64,000 nt of DNA, from assembly GCF_001638985.1 (NCBI RefSeq), contig NW_017265144.1, forward strand, positions 1,178,001 to 1,242,000. The letters are read 5' to 3'. The notes under the pieces are model-generated. The model was not told the DNA's origin, did no database searches, and saw only the letters and a list, made by a program, of their open reading frames with translations. This DNA comes from Phycomyces blakesleeanus NRRL 1555(-). Its lineage: Eukaryota; Mucoromycota; Mucoromycetes; Mucorales; Phycomycetaceae. A program made the position numbers and the translations under genes. The stretch's first letter is position 1, and each line of letters begins with the position of its first letter. Positions 1-11,817 of this stretch are shown here, one piece after another.

Positions 1-3000
1 AGATAACATACCTCAGTATTAAAATCATCAAAGTACATGAAGAAGAAGTTGAAGATGATGATCAAACCAAACATGATAGAAACACTATAAAATAAAATAA
101 AATAAATAAAACATGATTCCAAATATGTATATATATATAAACTTACACGACTGGAACGTGGGCTTCGGCATCTGAGACCATCGTAATAAATCCCATACAA
201 TTCTCACCAAGAATGATAAGAGTAAAAAGACCGAATCTTTCAGCAAGATGACTAGCAGCCAAAGAGGTTTGCTTGTTCTTCTTCAAGGCTACGTTTACAA
301 TAAATTCTGCGCCGATACTGATATACCAAAGCAAGTAACGAGCGGTCTGGTTTGTGGGGAACAAGAGAGAGCAACCCCACATAATAATTGAAATTGCATT
401 AATTGCTACATAAGCAGCCAGAGTTTTGCGAGCAAACGAGCCAGAAATAATAGCAGCAATAAGTACAACGCCGTATTCGATCAACAAAACTGCCTTCATG
501 ACTAAAAGAAAAGCAAGAACATGGATTATTTAGACATTAAGATGTGTGTACATGTGTTTTCAGTAATAAAAGATATATATATATATATAGGAATGAATGA
601 AAACTTACCCATATAGCCAATAATGAAACCCTTTGGACTATCTTGCCAGAAACCATTACTAGATGCAGCCATGCCAACTATACGTGTTTATGAATGATTG
701 TTTAGATTCAAGCTTACACTCACACTCACGTTCACTCGTAGAGAGAGTGAGAGAAATATAATGAAAAACTTACCCAAACCACACAGCTCTATGACCTTAT
801 AGATGTGGTGCATAACATCTAGATATCAAATTTTAGTACATGAAGAAATAAATACGAATAATATGAACAATATATATATATATATATATATACTTTAGTG
901 TCTTACCACCAGAGTCATAACGAGAAGAATACCTGAAAGAAAGAAAGAAAGAAAGAAAAAGTCAATACAAGTGTAATGATGGCTTGTATCTATGCTTAGA
1001 TACTTACAATGCACTTGAACACCATGTCCACCACATTACAACAAACCAGGCTGCGTAGATTCCCAATTGTTCTTGACCAGTGATATGGTTTGCATGAGTA
1101 AAGGTTCTACAAACAACACAGCGTTAGACATTTACTGATTATACATATGTATATGAGGACGAGAGAGAGACATACGTGAGCCAACCGACATAAAACACAT
1201 CACCAAACAACTCCACCCATGTAGCCTTTGTTTCTTCTTCAGTATCATCAGAAAGATCTGCATCAGGAAGACTACAATATAATGTTAGTTAATATTTGTT
1301 TATCTATATATCTCTTTTTCTATATATGTACATATTTATAATTTTAAGGTTTCTTACACAAAAATCGGGCGACGTCCTGCCCCACTTTCTCTGCCTTCTT
1401 CTTCGTCTTTTGGTTTATATGACTTGATTTCCAAGTAAACATTTTCGTTTAGTCGGATAACAGTTCCAGACAGATGGGACAAGGGGTGAGTTTCAGTCCT
1501 TGGCTTTTCACTCAATTTCTCTGGCTCCTCCACGTGCTTGGTCGTCACTCCATTATTTTCGGGTACTTGGAGTTTTTCGGATTGCTCCTGTTTTGGAGAC
1601 TCGGTTGCTGGAGGTGATACTAGCACTATAGCAGGATCTACTTGTTCCCGAGTTTCTTGTGTATCGGTTCCAACTATTTCTCTACGGCGGGGTATGGAAT
1701 CGTCAGAGTCGGAAGAACTACGTTTGTCTGTTTATAGGGTGTGATATGAGTGTGAAATGTGAGTGATATGACTATGATTATAACTATAGCTCTATATAGG
1801 TGTAGGTGTAGGTGTAGGTGTAGGTGTGCGTGTGCGTGTGCGTGTGCGTGTGCGTGTGCGTGTGCGTGCAAATGTGCAAGTATGAATGTGAAAGTGTGGC
1901 TTTGGGAATCAATTCCAACAAGACATGGGACACTAGAATAGAATAAAAAGAGGATGTACGACTTACTCTTCTTGAACTCAGCGGCCGCTTCTCTCAGCTC
2001 AGTACGTATGTTAACTGTCTTGTGGATCTTTAAGGAATAGTCACGTTTTGTCTTGTGGAAGAATTCAATAAGACCGTCTGTATCGTCAATCTTTCGTAGT
2101 CTGGTTATCTCGATGTCAGTAAGAGAAAGCTATTTTCAACATTCGAAATAAACCCCATACACACACAAATGATTTAGTTTGAATTATATAAAGTGTTGTA
2201 ATATTTTTTATATATATTACTTACAGGCTCTCTTAATTGTTCAATGAGATGTGATGACATAAGAAGGTCCTGATCACCAACCAAGTGAATGAAATGGACA
2301 ACTATAAAAAATAATGATCAATACATACGTTTGATTTCTAATACTTCCAGTAGTATAATTAATTAAAGCAGTTTTTTTTATTAAAAAAAAGAGTACTTAC
2401 TGATTCTGATCACAGGCTTTCTAAGATAGCCATAGTTGTAAATATATATATATATAAATTGTTTAGTCTTGTCGATCTCACCACCAAAAGAAATAAATAG
2501 AAGAAAATTCCACTAATAATATCTATGGTAGTTATACTAATAAGATCTATTTACAATGATGAAATAAAGATTGAAGAAGAAAAAGTAAGTAACTTACATT
2601 TCAGGTTTGGTGTCAGCTTTAGGATCGAGTAATTCAGGGTGTGTGGTTTGAAACTCTTTTTTCTCGGCATCGAATTCCTCGACGCGCTTGCGGTGAAGCT
2701 CGAGTTCCTTTAAAGGATGAAGCAAAACATCACCAAATGTTTCGGTACCGTGCCGACGGAGGGGCCGGCCTGCAGGGTCGTGAGTAGGAGCAGTAACTTG
2801 ATCAAAAATGTTGTGGTGACCATGGTGACCGTGCAGAATATGGTGGCCGTGCTGCTGGCTGTTGGTACGGGTGTGGTTTGAGCCAGAGCCGGCTTTATTG
2901 CTTGATCGGGTGCTGGGAGGCTTCTGGGAGCTTCTGCTGAGACTGCGGTGGGTTATATGACTGCCGATCTCAATACTTCCACCTTCGGAAGTGATGAAAT

Positions 3001-3130
3001 TGGCTTCTGGATCATTTTCATTGAATTCGTCGTTATATTCAATGTTGCTAGATGGGGACAGATGCTTCTTTTGACGCTTTCCTACAGCTCCAAAGCCAGG
3101 TCCACCATAGTTTCCGGTGCTCTGAGCCAT
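1..3130 (-). CDS. LtrA-family (low temperature requirement A) membrane protein, 3' part outside the window
   Basis: Twelve exons on the minus strand: 3130-2598, 2420-2401, 2301-2225, 2129-1967, 1727-1358, 1271-1176, 1106-1008, 932-907, 818-774, 677-609, 501-147 and 84-12, then a GTATGT donor leading past the window edge. All phases agree. The start is the ATG at 3130, because the frame further upstream is pyrimidine-rich, low-complexity sequence. The first ~180 residues are hydrophilic and rich in Ser, His and Gly. After a second disordered segment (exon 5) come the conserved LtrA parts: a W-rich helix with FGDVFYVGWLT, then several membrane helices, then the hallmark AERFGLFTLIILGE near the end of exon 11. 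Family knowledge: LtrA proteins (Pfam LtrA) are multi-pass membrane proteins of poorly known function, first described in Listeria and common in fungi. Exons of 20 and 26 nt are unusually small. The family call is firm; the function is unknown. Confidence 0.85.
1801..1868. repeat. hexanucleotide satellite in an LtrA intron
   Basis: About four GGTGTA units run directly into about seven GTGTGC/GTGCGT units. The tract lies inside the intron between 1728 and 1966 of the LtrA-family gene, so it should not affect the protein. Confidence 0.9.
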
Positions 3131-4704
3131 TGAAGAAGGAAAATAGAGTACAAAGGAGAAGGAAGAAGAGGAGGAGAGGGAGAACCGAGTGTGTGGAGAT
3201 GGGGAGAAATGGAGCAATTTATCAGAATTTATTTTATATTTATTTTTTTGAATATATATATAAAAAATAAGATAACAAATCAAATCAATTCAAATCAATT
3301 CAATTCAAATCAAATCAAATCCCTACGAAACTTTGTGCTTCCACTCTGTAGAAATAATGGAAAATAGTACAGAGAGAAAAAAAGGATTGTGGCGGAGTAC
3401 ATAAGAAAATAGAGCCTCAATTGAAGCACCCCAATACTACACTCAAAAAGGTAGTATTTTGTAGTATTGGTGTGGGTGTATATGTATTTCTAAAAAAAAA
3501 ATGATATTCAAAAGTGTGCCAGATTTATATGGCCCTGAATATCATGACAGAAAGAGGAATAGTCAAGGTAGTACTCATATTTTTCAACATTTCACTTTAT
3601 CCTTTTATCCTTTTTTTTTTTACTTTACTTTACTTTATACCATCTTGTATAAATAGTCTTTATGGCTTACGCTTACAATATCCAAATTCAGTGGTAGTAG
3701 TAGAAGTAATATATATCTTTATATTGACTGAAAATAAAAAGCAAAAGGCGAAAAGCGAAAATGAGAATTTTTTTTTTAAAAAAAATATCCTGACAAAGTC
3801 AAAAATCACTAATAAACCTCTTGTTTTTTTTTTGACAAGACGTTCTATAGTATTATATATACTTGTTAGACTTTAACTACAAAGTAAGTCAAAGCAGGGT
3901 AATAAATATTTTTGCTGATCCAAAGTTGTACAAAAAAAATGTACTTCTTTACTGGTGTTATTTATTTTTTTTCGATCCTGCTATTTTCATTATGTCCAAC
4001 AAAAAAAAGAAGGGATAGCAACTTGAGTGGTTTTTTTTGTTGGTTGGGTTGAAATAATACAATTTATTTATTTTTGACTTTGTTGTAGGACAATTTTCTT
4101 TATTTTATATTTTGGCACAACCTTGATGTGGCTGGGCTAAAGAGGTTATAAATGTACTGGCGCCGAGGGTCCCGAAAAGAAGAGCAAAATAAATACGAAA
4201 TTGGTTTTGACTTTCAAGTGAGATCGATTTTGATTGGCTGCAACATTGATATTTGGAATCACTGTAGAAAAAAAGAAACCAGGAATATTGTACACAAGAT
4301 ACACATCTTTTAGATAAATATAAATATACGTTTTTGTGCTCGCATTTGTACTTGTACTTGTACCTTTTGTGCAGTCTGAGTACCGGCATTTCTAAAAAAA
4401 GAACTTACAAGTGTAACTTCTTTAAAGAAAATAAAAGTGATACAATAGGCTTTATGAATGGGCTCAGCCGCTGCTAGTGAAGTTTATTCATGACAATCAC
4501 GCAGATCGTTATGTAAATAGCTTATATAAGATAAAGGAATAAATCATCTTCTTTTCTTATTGGATCTTATATGCTCAGTAATATCTCTTTCTTTCTCACA
4601 CCTTTATTAAGTATTATTGTAGTGCTGTATTGTTATGCAAGATTTTTTGATCTGGTCAAAGTTGATCTGCTATAGTGTATTTTTCTTATAATCAGGAAGA
4701 ATTA
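3131..4704. other. AT-rich spacer upstream of the LtrA gene
   Basis: There is no convincing gene. The sequence is A/T homopolymers and short CAAAT repeats (3273-3320). The minus-strand segment 4216-4107 could be a small exon encoding a hydrophobic stretch (FRIYFALLFGTLGASTFITS), but it has no start codon or partner exon that I can support. Confidence 0.5.
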
Positions 4705-4877
4705 TTGGACTCCGATATTTTTTTCAAAAGGCAAAAACTTTGTCGGAAATGTCAATACAAAAAAACCGTCGCTCATGGACACGGAGAAAGTGTTTCTGAA
4801 AAGAACTGTGCAAGCAGCTTGTTTGTAGTGACATTTCCGACAAAGTTTTTGACTTTTGAAAAAGTGCGGTGTTCCAA
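4705..4877. repeat. long inverted repeat at the transposon left end
   Basis: Two arms of about 49 bp (4705-4754 and 4829-4877) are separated by about 75 bp. Their shared core is CAAAAACTTTGTCGGAAATG plus flanks. The transcript or single strand would fold into a strong hairpin. It may be the terminal plus subterminal repeat of the transposon, or a short foldback element nested beside it. Confidence 0.85.
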
Positions 4878-4913
4878 TTTAATAGCAGGGGAAGAGAAAT
4901 ATTGAGACTTGAA

Positions 4914-4949
4914 TCTACATCTCTGATGGCATCTCAAGGCAGATGTAGA
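4914..4949. repeat. short hairpin ahead of the transposase
   Basis: CTACATCT and AGATGTAG arms flank an 18-20 base loop, between the transposon left repeat and the transposase start. Its role is unknown. Confidence 0.5.
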
Positions 4950-5080
4950 GAATTATATATCCTAAATTAGTAATTACGTGTAACATGCGGAGTATAAACC
5001 ACGTTTTTGGATGTGACAGCTGTCTACCAAGACTGCCCTGAAAACACTTCTTTTACTTTTACCAAAACAAATTCTTAAAA

Positions 5081-7212
5081 ATGGGTCGTAAAAACGCTCG
5101 CTCTATCCTTACTTCTAAAATGGCTCGAAGAGAGGGCGGAAAATTCTGCGCCAAGTCTCCAATTATTACTATTGATACAGAAAAGGAAGCTGGAGAAAAG
5201 GAACCTGTTGAAGATCAACCTGTAGAAGAGTACGACTGGGAGCTCTTGGATTTAGATACGGATACGATGATTGCTGCGTACTATAATAGCTTTCTGACAT
5301 GGAGACCAGACGCAGAAAAAAATTTGCGTGGACTCTACAGAGGAGACTCGAGATCATCGATTATGCGCAACAAGAGAAAAATGAAAGAAGAGCTTGAGGC
5401 AAATAAAGACAAGAAGGTCAGAACGCTTGCTGATTTCGGTTTCTCGGTTCCTGTTGCACCAGTTTCGCCTGTAACAGAAGCATTAACTGTATACAAGCAA
5501 TCAAAAGATGAGGAACTTGAAGAGATTCGTGAAGCTTATGAGAAAATCTCTGAGATGATAAAGCCTCCAGTCAGTTCAGATAGCGAGTTGGGCAAGTTTG
5601 CTTTGTTTGAAGTAAGCAAACACATTGTTGTGAAAGAGTATTTCCGACGCCTCTTGAACAATTGCAAGAAAATCGAGGCATCTGAAAAAGCAGCAGAGAT
5701 TTTTTGGACAACACCTTCCAAGTACCGTGGAGAGGCTGTCCGCGGTTGGGCCAAAGATTTTCTTCAGTTTGGCAAAATTTCTGAACATCAACAGGGCAAG
5801 CATGCCAAGCGGTCTTCAATTGTAGACGATGAAGACCTTAAAAAGAAAGCAATCGTTTGGCTTCGTGCTCAAAAAGCAGAAAGACGAACTGTTGTGGATT
5901 TGAAAAAGTATCCCGATGAAATGCTTTTTCCATCATGCCTTGGTGTAAAAGGCAACGTGGCCATAAGCACAGCATAGCATGGAAATGCATGAGAGCTTGG
6001 GGGTACGTCCACCGCAAGAACAACCAGGACGTATATTACGATGGACACGAAAGACAAGACGTTGTTCAGTATCGCCATGCTTGGGCAACGCGAATGATGG
6101 GATACAAACAATGTATGTCAGACTTTACTGGGGAAGATGAAGAAATTGAAGTGACCCCTCTTCTTTTGGAGAACCAGAAGAAGCTGGTTATGGTGACCCA
6201 TGACGAGTCCACCTTTTATGCCCATGATGGAAAGGTGGACATGTGGCTTGAGGAAGGTGAAAGCCACATCCGCAAAAAAGGTCAGGGAAGATCTCTGATG
6301 GTCAGCGAGTTCCAGTGTGCTTGTCATGGCACTATGCGAGTGAAGGGATGGGTCTCCCGCAGAATATTTAACGTTGGGGCAGCATATGACGGTTACTGGA
6401 CAAGCGAAGACATGCTTGACCAGCTGAAGAACCATGCTATCCCTCTGTTCGAAAGCTTGCACGAGGGATGCACCGGTGTCTTTATTTTCGACCAAAGCAG
6501 CAACCACAAAGCATATGCCACAGATGCCTTGGTTGCCACCCGCATGGTTCTAAAGCCAAAGGTCGTTTCTGAAAATGACAAGTTCATTTTCAAAGATACA
6601 ACGTTTTTGAGGGATGGACGTATCATCCCTCAATCGTTTTATGAGACAGTCTTTGAAGCTGGAAGGAAAGGAAAGGGGCCGGTGGAGAAGAGACAGTTTG
6701 TTGGCGTCCAGCGGATCCTTCAGGAGCGTGGACTGTGGATGGAACTGGATCCATCCAATCTTTCTAGAAGATGGAGAATGGACTGCAATGGAGAAGAAGC
6801 AGAGAACCACTGTTGCTGTGCCCGCCACCTCTTGGCCTCTCAGCCCGACTTTTCTGGAAAGAAGACAGCTATTCAAGAGGTGGTGGAAGAGGCGGGTCAC
6901 ATATTTGAGCTGTACCCCAAGTTCCATTGTGAATGCAATTGGATCGAGCGTTACTGGGGTGCAGCCAAACGTGTGGCTCGCCTAAACTGCGATTATTCTT
7001 TCAAGTCGTTAGAAAAGAATCTCCCGTCTTTCTTGGACAGTGCCTCTCCTGTGGCTGGTTCTCCTTCCATGATCAGGAGATTTTATAAAAAGACTTGGAG
7101 ATATATTGAAACTTACAGCAAGTTTTTGGATGCTAAGGATGCTGATGCTGAGGTGAATTTCTTCACCTCAAGAATCAGTAAATCTCACCGCAGCATTGGC
7201 ATCCATGATTAA
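5081..7212 (+). pseudogene. DDE transposase, broken by one frameshift
   Basis: Two overlapping frames together make a transposase of about 710 residues. The first (5081-5977) is a basic, helix-rich N-terminal half ending at an in-frame TAG (5975-5977). The second carries the catalytic part to 7212. Around 5970-5990 the homology passes from ISTA to AWKCMRAWGY in the other frame, which fits loss of one base; no GT-AG intron fits. Catalytic residues: first Asp in THDEST (codon at 6202), second Asp in FDQSSNH (6490), Glu in CNWIERYWG (6946). The last two resemble Tc1/mariner-IS630 motifs, but the Asp-Glu spacing is about 150 residues because of an insert carrying a CCCAR cluster (about 6808). This matches a group of large fungal DDE transposases common in basidiomycete genomes. 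The triad is intact, so inactivation looks recent. Family placement is from motif memory. Confidence 0.8.
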
Positions 7213-7342
7213 AAAAAATAAAAAAAATAAAAATTTATAATTTATAATATAAAATGCTGTGCCTATGTATAAGTTTCAATATTTCAGTTTTTTTTCAAAA
7301 ACTAGCGGACATTTAATACTGGTTTTTGTTATCGGTGTTTTA

Positions 7343-7860
7343 AATGAAAAAATTGACACAAATCCTAAAATTCCTGATTTTAATAAAAATACACTATAAA
7401 CGGAAGGAATTATCACATCGTATAAATACACGGCTTGTTAATGTAGGACATTCGAATGAGCCACATTTTTATTATTATTATTTTCTGCCTTTGTTTTTTT
7501 ATTATTGTTTTCTTCTTCTTGTTAAATTAGAAGAGCAATTTCCGGACTACGGATATGGTGATTAGGCTGGAAAATTCCTGACGATGACTGCTATTCCGAG
7601 CAAACGTTACCAGCTGTAGCTGTAGCCGTGGGTCTGCTTCTGCTTCTTATTCATTTTATTGATTCTTTTCATATTATTTTCCCATTACTTCTGCTTCTCC
7701 TCTTGCTTCTCATCTTCTCGCTTTTCTTTTATATAAATAAGCCGTCGCTTTACGCTCCAGCTTACTTTATTCTCACATCTTCCGCTTCTTTAAAATGTGA
7801 TTCACATCGGGACAAGAACCGTCTCCGTATGGCCCTTCAATTTGGATGCCTTCCTCTTAT
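7343..7860. other. AT-rich spacer with pyrimidine-rich tracts
   Basis: I see no supported gene. The plus-strand open stretch at 7628-7882 is driven by CTT/CTG repeats and looks non-coding. Confidence 0.5.
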
Positions 7861-8160
7861 AGCTTTCTCTTTACTCCCCTAGGGAGATCTGCCACTATAG
7901 GGATATTATTGATTAATACTTTATCGTTTATATATTATTATTTAAAGACATAACTTACTTATAAGCCTTGTCGTTCCGACTTTAAGGTCAACAACAGCAT
8001 TTCTTACTTCAGGGACGCTCAATCCCACAAGTCTTGTGAGAATCCTGTTTTTTAATGGCTCTGCGGCCACCTTTCGGATTGCCTTTGGTACTAGCACTGA
8101 TGCTTTTTTGCCGTGTCTGCTGGTGTTGCTGCTGGTATTGCTGTTATGATTGCTATGCAT
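7861..8160 (-). CDS. unrecognised small basic protein or exon pair
   Basis: An open minus-strand segment starts at the ATG at 8160 and encodes an Asn/Ser-rich leader followed by a basic region containing KAIRKVAAEPLKNRILTRLV and GLSVPEVRNAVVDL. It reaches a good donor (GTAAGTT at 7958). A possible second exon follows an acceptor CCTATAG near 7899 and would end shortly after with PRGVKRKL, giving roughly 80 residues. Another open stretch lies just upstream (about 8330-8180), so this could be the end of a longer gene. I recognise no family. It lies between two transposon remnants, so a decayed element is possible. Confidence 0.3.
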
Positions 8161-8459
8161 TGTGGCAAGCTATACATACACTCAGCAGAGAGATAACCGT
8201 CAGATATCTTGATTTCCAGTAGTCCTGGATAGAACTACGCGTCAGATTCTTTATGCTAAATCTCTTAAAGAACTCAACTGAATACGACGAAGATTTTGTT
8301 TTTCTTATATATAAATATATATGTTTTATGAAATAAGAAAAAGTAAAATATACTATATGACATGGGCTACGACGAGCTTTTACTACTGCTTTAACTTTAT
8401 CAGCTATACATACAAGAGTACAAAGTACTTTTAGATCAAGTATCTCTCCCCACTTTTGA

Positions 8460-8670
8460 AAGATGTAGGCCTTGTGTGATATCTTGAAAATTGACTTTTA
8501 GAGCATGATAAACGGACTCCATTGGATTCAGATCCGGACTTTGATATGGCCACTGGTCAAAGCACTTGATTTCCCAAGGGGATTTCTCAACATATCGTGT
8601 AGGAAAACCCAGCATGGAAGCTGGTATCATCTTCTTGGAGTGCAAAAAAAAGAAGGGCCTGTGATCCTTG
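8460..8670 (-). pseudogene. Tc1/mariner transposase fragment
   Basis: The minus strand carries the C-terminal catalytic signature QWPYQSPDLNPMESVYHALK, the Tc1/mariner D-L-N-P-I-E block. About 40 codons earlier, in a different frame, LQEDDTSFHAG matches the second-Asp block. The two are separated by a frameshift near 8600-8625. The first Asp region and the N-terminal DNA-binding domain are missing, so this is a dead relic unrelated to the larger transposon at 4.7-7.3 kb. Confidence 0.75.
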
Positions 8671-8799
8671 CAGTTTTTATTTATTGAAAGCAAAAGTGAT
8701 AATGTTGTCAAAAAATAAAGACAACAGAATAAGGTGCATTCGTGGGGAAATGACGCAGCCCTATATTGTCGGAGTATAAAGAAGACGAGCAAAGAAGAA

Positions 8800-11071
8800 G
8801 AAAAAGAAACTTTGCTATAAAATATTCATGTGAAAATAAAGATATAAATACATACAAATTTTATTGTTCTTCACTCGAGCTGTGTAGAGCTTGTTATGCT
8901 ATGACCCAAGAGAAGCAGAAAAGAAACGTTTAACTATTTAAACTGCTTTTTGAAAACACTCCCTCTGTAGATGAACTAAAGGAAGTATTTTTAAAACGGA
9001 AGTTATAACCTTTGGGCTACACACTTTGGAACGCGTTCTCTCTCTATCTATCTATCTCTCTTTTTTAATGTTGACTTGAGCCAATCATTTGCAATTTAGA
9101 ATGTGTATATTGACAACAAAGTACTTGATTGGAGAAAAGTGACTAGAAAGGTCTTTATTTTTAGGAATTCTGTTCGAACTGTATAGGGTCTAGAATCGAG
9201 TCATTGGCCTCTACTGTGAACTACTGCCAACTACTGCTTTTTTTTTATAGGGAGACATAGTCTCAAAGTTTGTTAAGTGAATATCATTGGGATAGTCACA
9301 AACTGTGTTTTTGAGACTACTGCTTTTTTTTTCTCCTTCCCTCTAAACAATTTCAATCTCCTAATGTTGCTGTTTTCCTCCCTCCAAATGGTATTGGCCA
9401 GTAACTACGCGCGATGTTTCAAATTCCCAGGATTAAGATAAAAAATAATTGTAATTACTTGAGTACCCCTTTAAGAAATTTACTCAGGTGCAAGGTACAT
9501 ACATACTTGCACACACACATACACACACAATCAAGTCTTTTATTTTACATAGTCTTATTCCATTCAAACAAGGTGCGTAAGAATTGAATTTTTATATATA
9601 AAGTAAATACAGTTAGATTCACTTATTTTCTAATAAAATATATTATTTCTCAAAAGCACTATTGATACTTTTTCTTCTAATTCTTGTTGGTATTATTTAT
9701 TGATTAACCCTCTGTGATTTACTCCAAAGCCATTGAAGATTATATCATATATTCGATTAAATCTATTAAATTTTTAAACCGAAAAGATAGAAGGGGAAAA
9801 AAGGGGGAGGGAGTGAACGGTGAAGGAGATCGAGTTTTCATGGGTTGAAAATCAAATTGAACAAATAACGGTAATTTTTGAGAGTTAACGAAAGATTGAC
9901 CAAATAGCTACTGTAAAGTCAATTGAACTTTTGATAACAACAAAGAGGTATTCAAAAGACACCAAGCTATATACATATATGTGTGTGCGTGCGTATGTGT
10001 TTTGTATTTAGGATATATAGACGTTTAGAGATATTCGCATTGTTTTTGGTGTTTCAGGACTACTCCCGGAATAGAATCATTTTCATTAAAAGACAAACAA
10101 CTTTGTGCATACGATTTGTATAAATACTCAAATAATACTGACTGATATTCTTGTTTCTCTTTCTTTATGTATAAGTCTTAATGATATTAGTATTAATATT
10201 AATATTAATGATGAGGATCCTTAAATACTATATACACAAATGATATTTCAATACATGATTAGAAAGATGCGTGTATTCTTATCCTTTGATGTTGATTTTG
10301 CAGTTGATAGTTTGGCTGCATTCTTGTACCTTTTTTTCTCTCTCTTATTTTTAATTTTACTTCTTTAATATATATATATATAAAAATGAGTGAGAGAGAT
10401 GAACAATAGAGTGGTCACAATGATCTAGTGAATATTGGATTTCTGACTGGAGGTATAATTTCATCCTGTCAACATTTAAAGATGAAATGACTCTCCTTGG
10501 TGAGAAAAGGCCAATTATTTACTTTATATATATATATTATTTTACACTAGTATCTCGGTTTTTTTTTTCATGTTTTCTTCTACGTGTATAATTTCCGTAA
10601 TGCTTTCCTACTATATATATATTTCTGATTATTACATAAGAAGAGAAAGAAAATCAATTACAAATCTTATGCACAGTGTAGTTTTATGGAAATAAAAGGG
10701 AAATTGATTGACCAGTGCTCTTGCTCCAATTGCTCTAAAGATGGACCTTTATATAATATATATACATCTATTTGGTTTTATTCACTCGCAATAAAAAAAA
10801 TAAAAGATTGAAAGGTGGGATGTTTAAAGGAAATGGTTTGTCTCCTTGGTGAATAAACGAGTCACATTTTATTTTATTTTTGGGTCTGTAGTCAGGTCAT
10901 TTGTATGGATAAGTTCGATGGAGAATTGAATACAGATTTTATATGAGTGTGTGAAAGTCTGCATATGAGTCATTAAAGATTATTAAATATTAAAGAATGT
11001 TCAATGATAGCGAACATTAATTCAAGTGGTGTGATCTTGGGAATAATTTTTTATTTATTTATTTATTTTGG
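8800..11071. other. 2.3 kb AT-rich spacer
   Basis: I found no gene, tRNA or repeat family here. There are poly-T runs, TA repeats and a weak interrupted inverted repeat around 9262-9325 (AGTCTCAAA...GTTTGT against ACAAAC...TTTGAGACT). Confidence 0.6.
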
Positions 11072-11079
11072 TATAAATA
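11072..11079 (+). promoter_or_regulatory. TATA box of the MLRQ/B12D-like gene
   Basis: TATAAATA lies 70 bp before the ATG at 11142, in otherwise T-rich promoter sequence. This is the usual distance for a compact fungal promoter. Confidence 0.55.
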
Positions 11080-11141
11080 GAGTCTCAATATTTTTCTAGT
11101 ATTTAATTTTCTTATTAAAAATACAATCAATTCCTCCAAAA

Positions 11142-11558
11142 ATGCCTCTTGCTTTATTTATTAAAGACTCTATCAAGACTCAAATCGTTCCTTTGGCTGT
11201 AGTTCTTGGAAGCACTCTATCTGGCGTGCTTTATATGGGGATTAATGCAGGATCTGAGACTTGGTAAGTTTGAGTTATAAAATAAAATAAAAAACAAGCT
11301 TAGGCTTAAACTAATCTATAATACAATATATATATATTTATATATATATATTTTAAAAATAAATAAATTATACAGGGACCAAAAGACTAGCTCATTATTA
11401 AAAGACTTCAAGGTAATAAAAAAGAAATTTATTGATTTTATATACGTTGATTTCTAAACATTTTATATGGATATATCTTTTTAAAGGACATTGACCCATC
11501 AAGAACAATCACGCTAAACCAAAAGTACCTTGATCGATGGGACAGGGAAAGATGGTAG
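11142..11558 (+). CDS. MLRQ/B12D-like small mitochondrial membrane protein
   Basis: Three exons, 11142-11263, 11376-11412 and 11487-11558, encode 76 residues. A short basic/amphipathic start (LFIKDSIKTQ) leads into one membrane segment (VPLAVVLGSTLSGVLYMGIN), followed by ETWDQK and a hydrophilic tail ending DRWDRERW. The layout of one transmembrane helix followed by a W-D-(R/K)-K motif resembles the NDUFA4/MLRQ-B12D family. That family includes small subunits associated with mitochondrial complex I or IV. The protein is too short to assign beyond doubt, so no gene symbol is given. The second exon is only 37 nt. It is the first of six genes in the same orientation and ends 260 bp before the next start. 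Confidence 0.55.
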
Positions 11559-11737
11559 AATAAAATAATAATATGAAATAATTATTCTATAGTCTATAGT
11601 CTATTTCAATTTTATTGGGTCTACCCTCTTTTGTAAATTTTGCGTAATTTTGATAGCATCAGGATGGTGTCAGTAATAATGCCCTTTTCTTTCAAATTGG
11701 GATTAATCAATTCAAGATTAATTGATTTTTTATTTAA

Positions 11738-11745
11738 TATAAATA
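11738..11745 (+). promoter_or_regulatory. TATA box of the Bli-3-like gene
   Basis: TATAAATA lies 80 bp upstream of the ATG at 11818, downstream of the preceding gene's stop. Confidence 0.5.
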
Positions 11746-11817
11746 TACATCTTTTGTATTCACTCTTTTCTATTGTACCTTATTCTATTCTACAAAAAAT
11801 ATATATATCATATCATA

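Larger units (their letters stand above)
4705..7342 (+). mobile_element. DDE DNA transposon, degenerate
   Basis: The left end, 4705-4754, begins TTGGACTCCGATA. A near-perfect inverted copy lies only 75 bp inside it at 4829-4877 (reverse complement begins TTGGAACACCG; the innermost 22 bp are identical). Downstream of the transposase, the reverse complement of 7342 onward begins TTAAAACACCGATA and shares the blocks CACCGATA, CAAAAAC and AAATGTC with the left end. I therefore place the right end near 7342. No clear target-site duplication is visible. Boundaries are inferred; the transposase inside is certain. Confidence 0.6.

Noticed and set aside
1674..1941. Poly-(His-Ala/Leu) and poly-(Cys-Arg/Ala) frames
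   Set aside because: They read through the hexanucleotide satellite inside an LtrA intron.
8436..8792. 118-codon frame as an intact gene
   Set aside because: Only its last part is transposase; the first part is spacer and the conserved blocks are in two frames.
9150..9210. GTTCGAAC block like a tRNA T-loop
   Set aside because: Flanking bases do not pair into a T-stem and no anticodon or D-arm fits.
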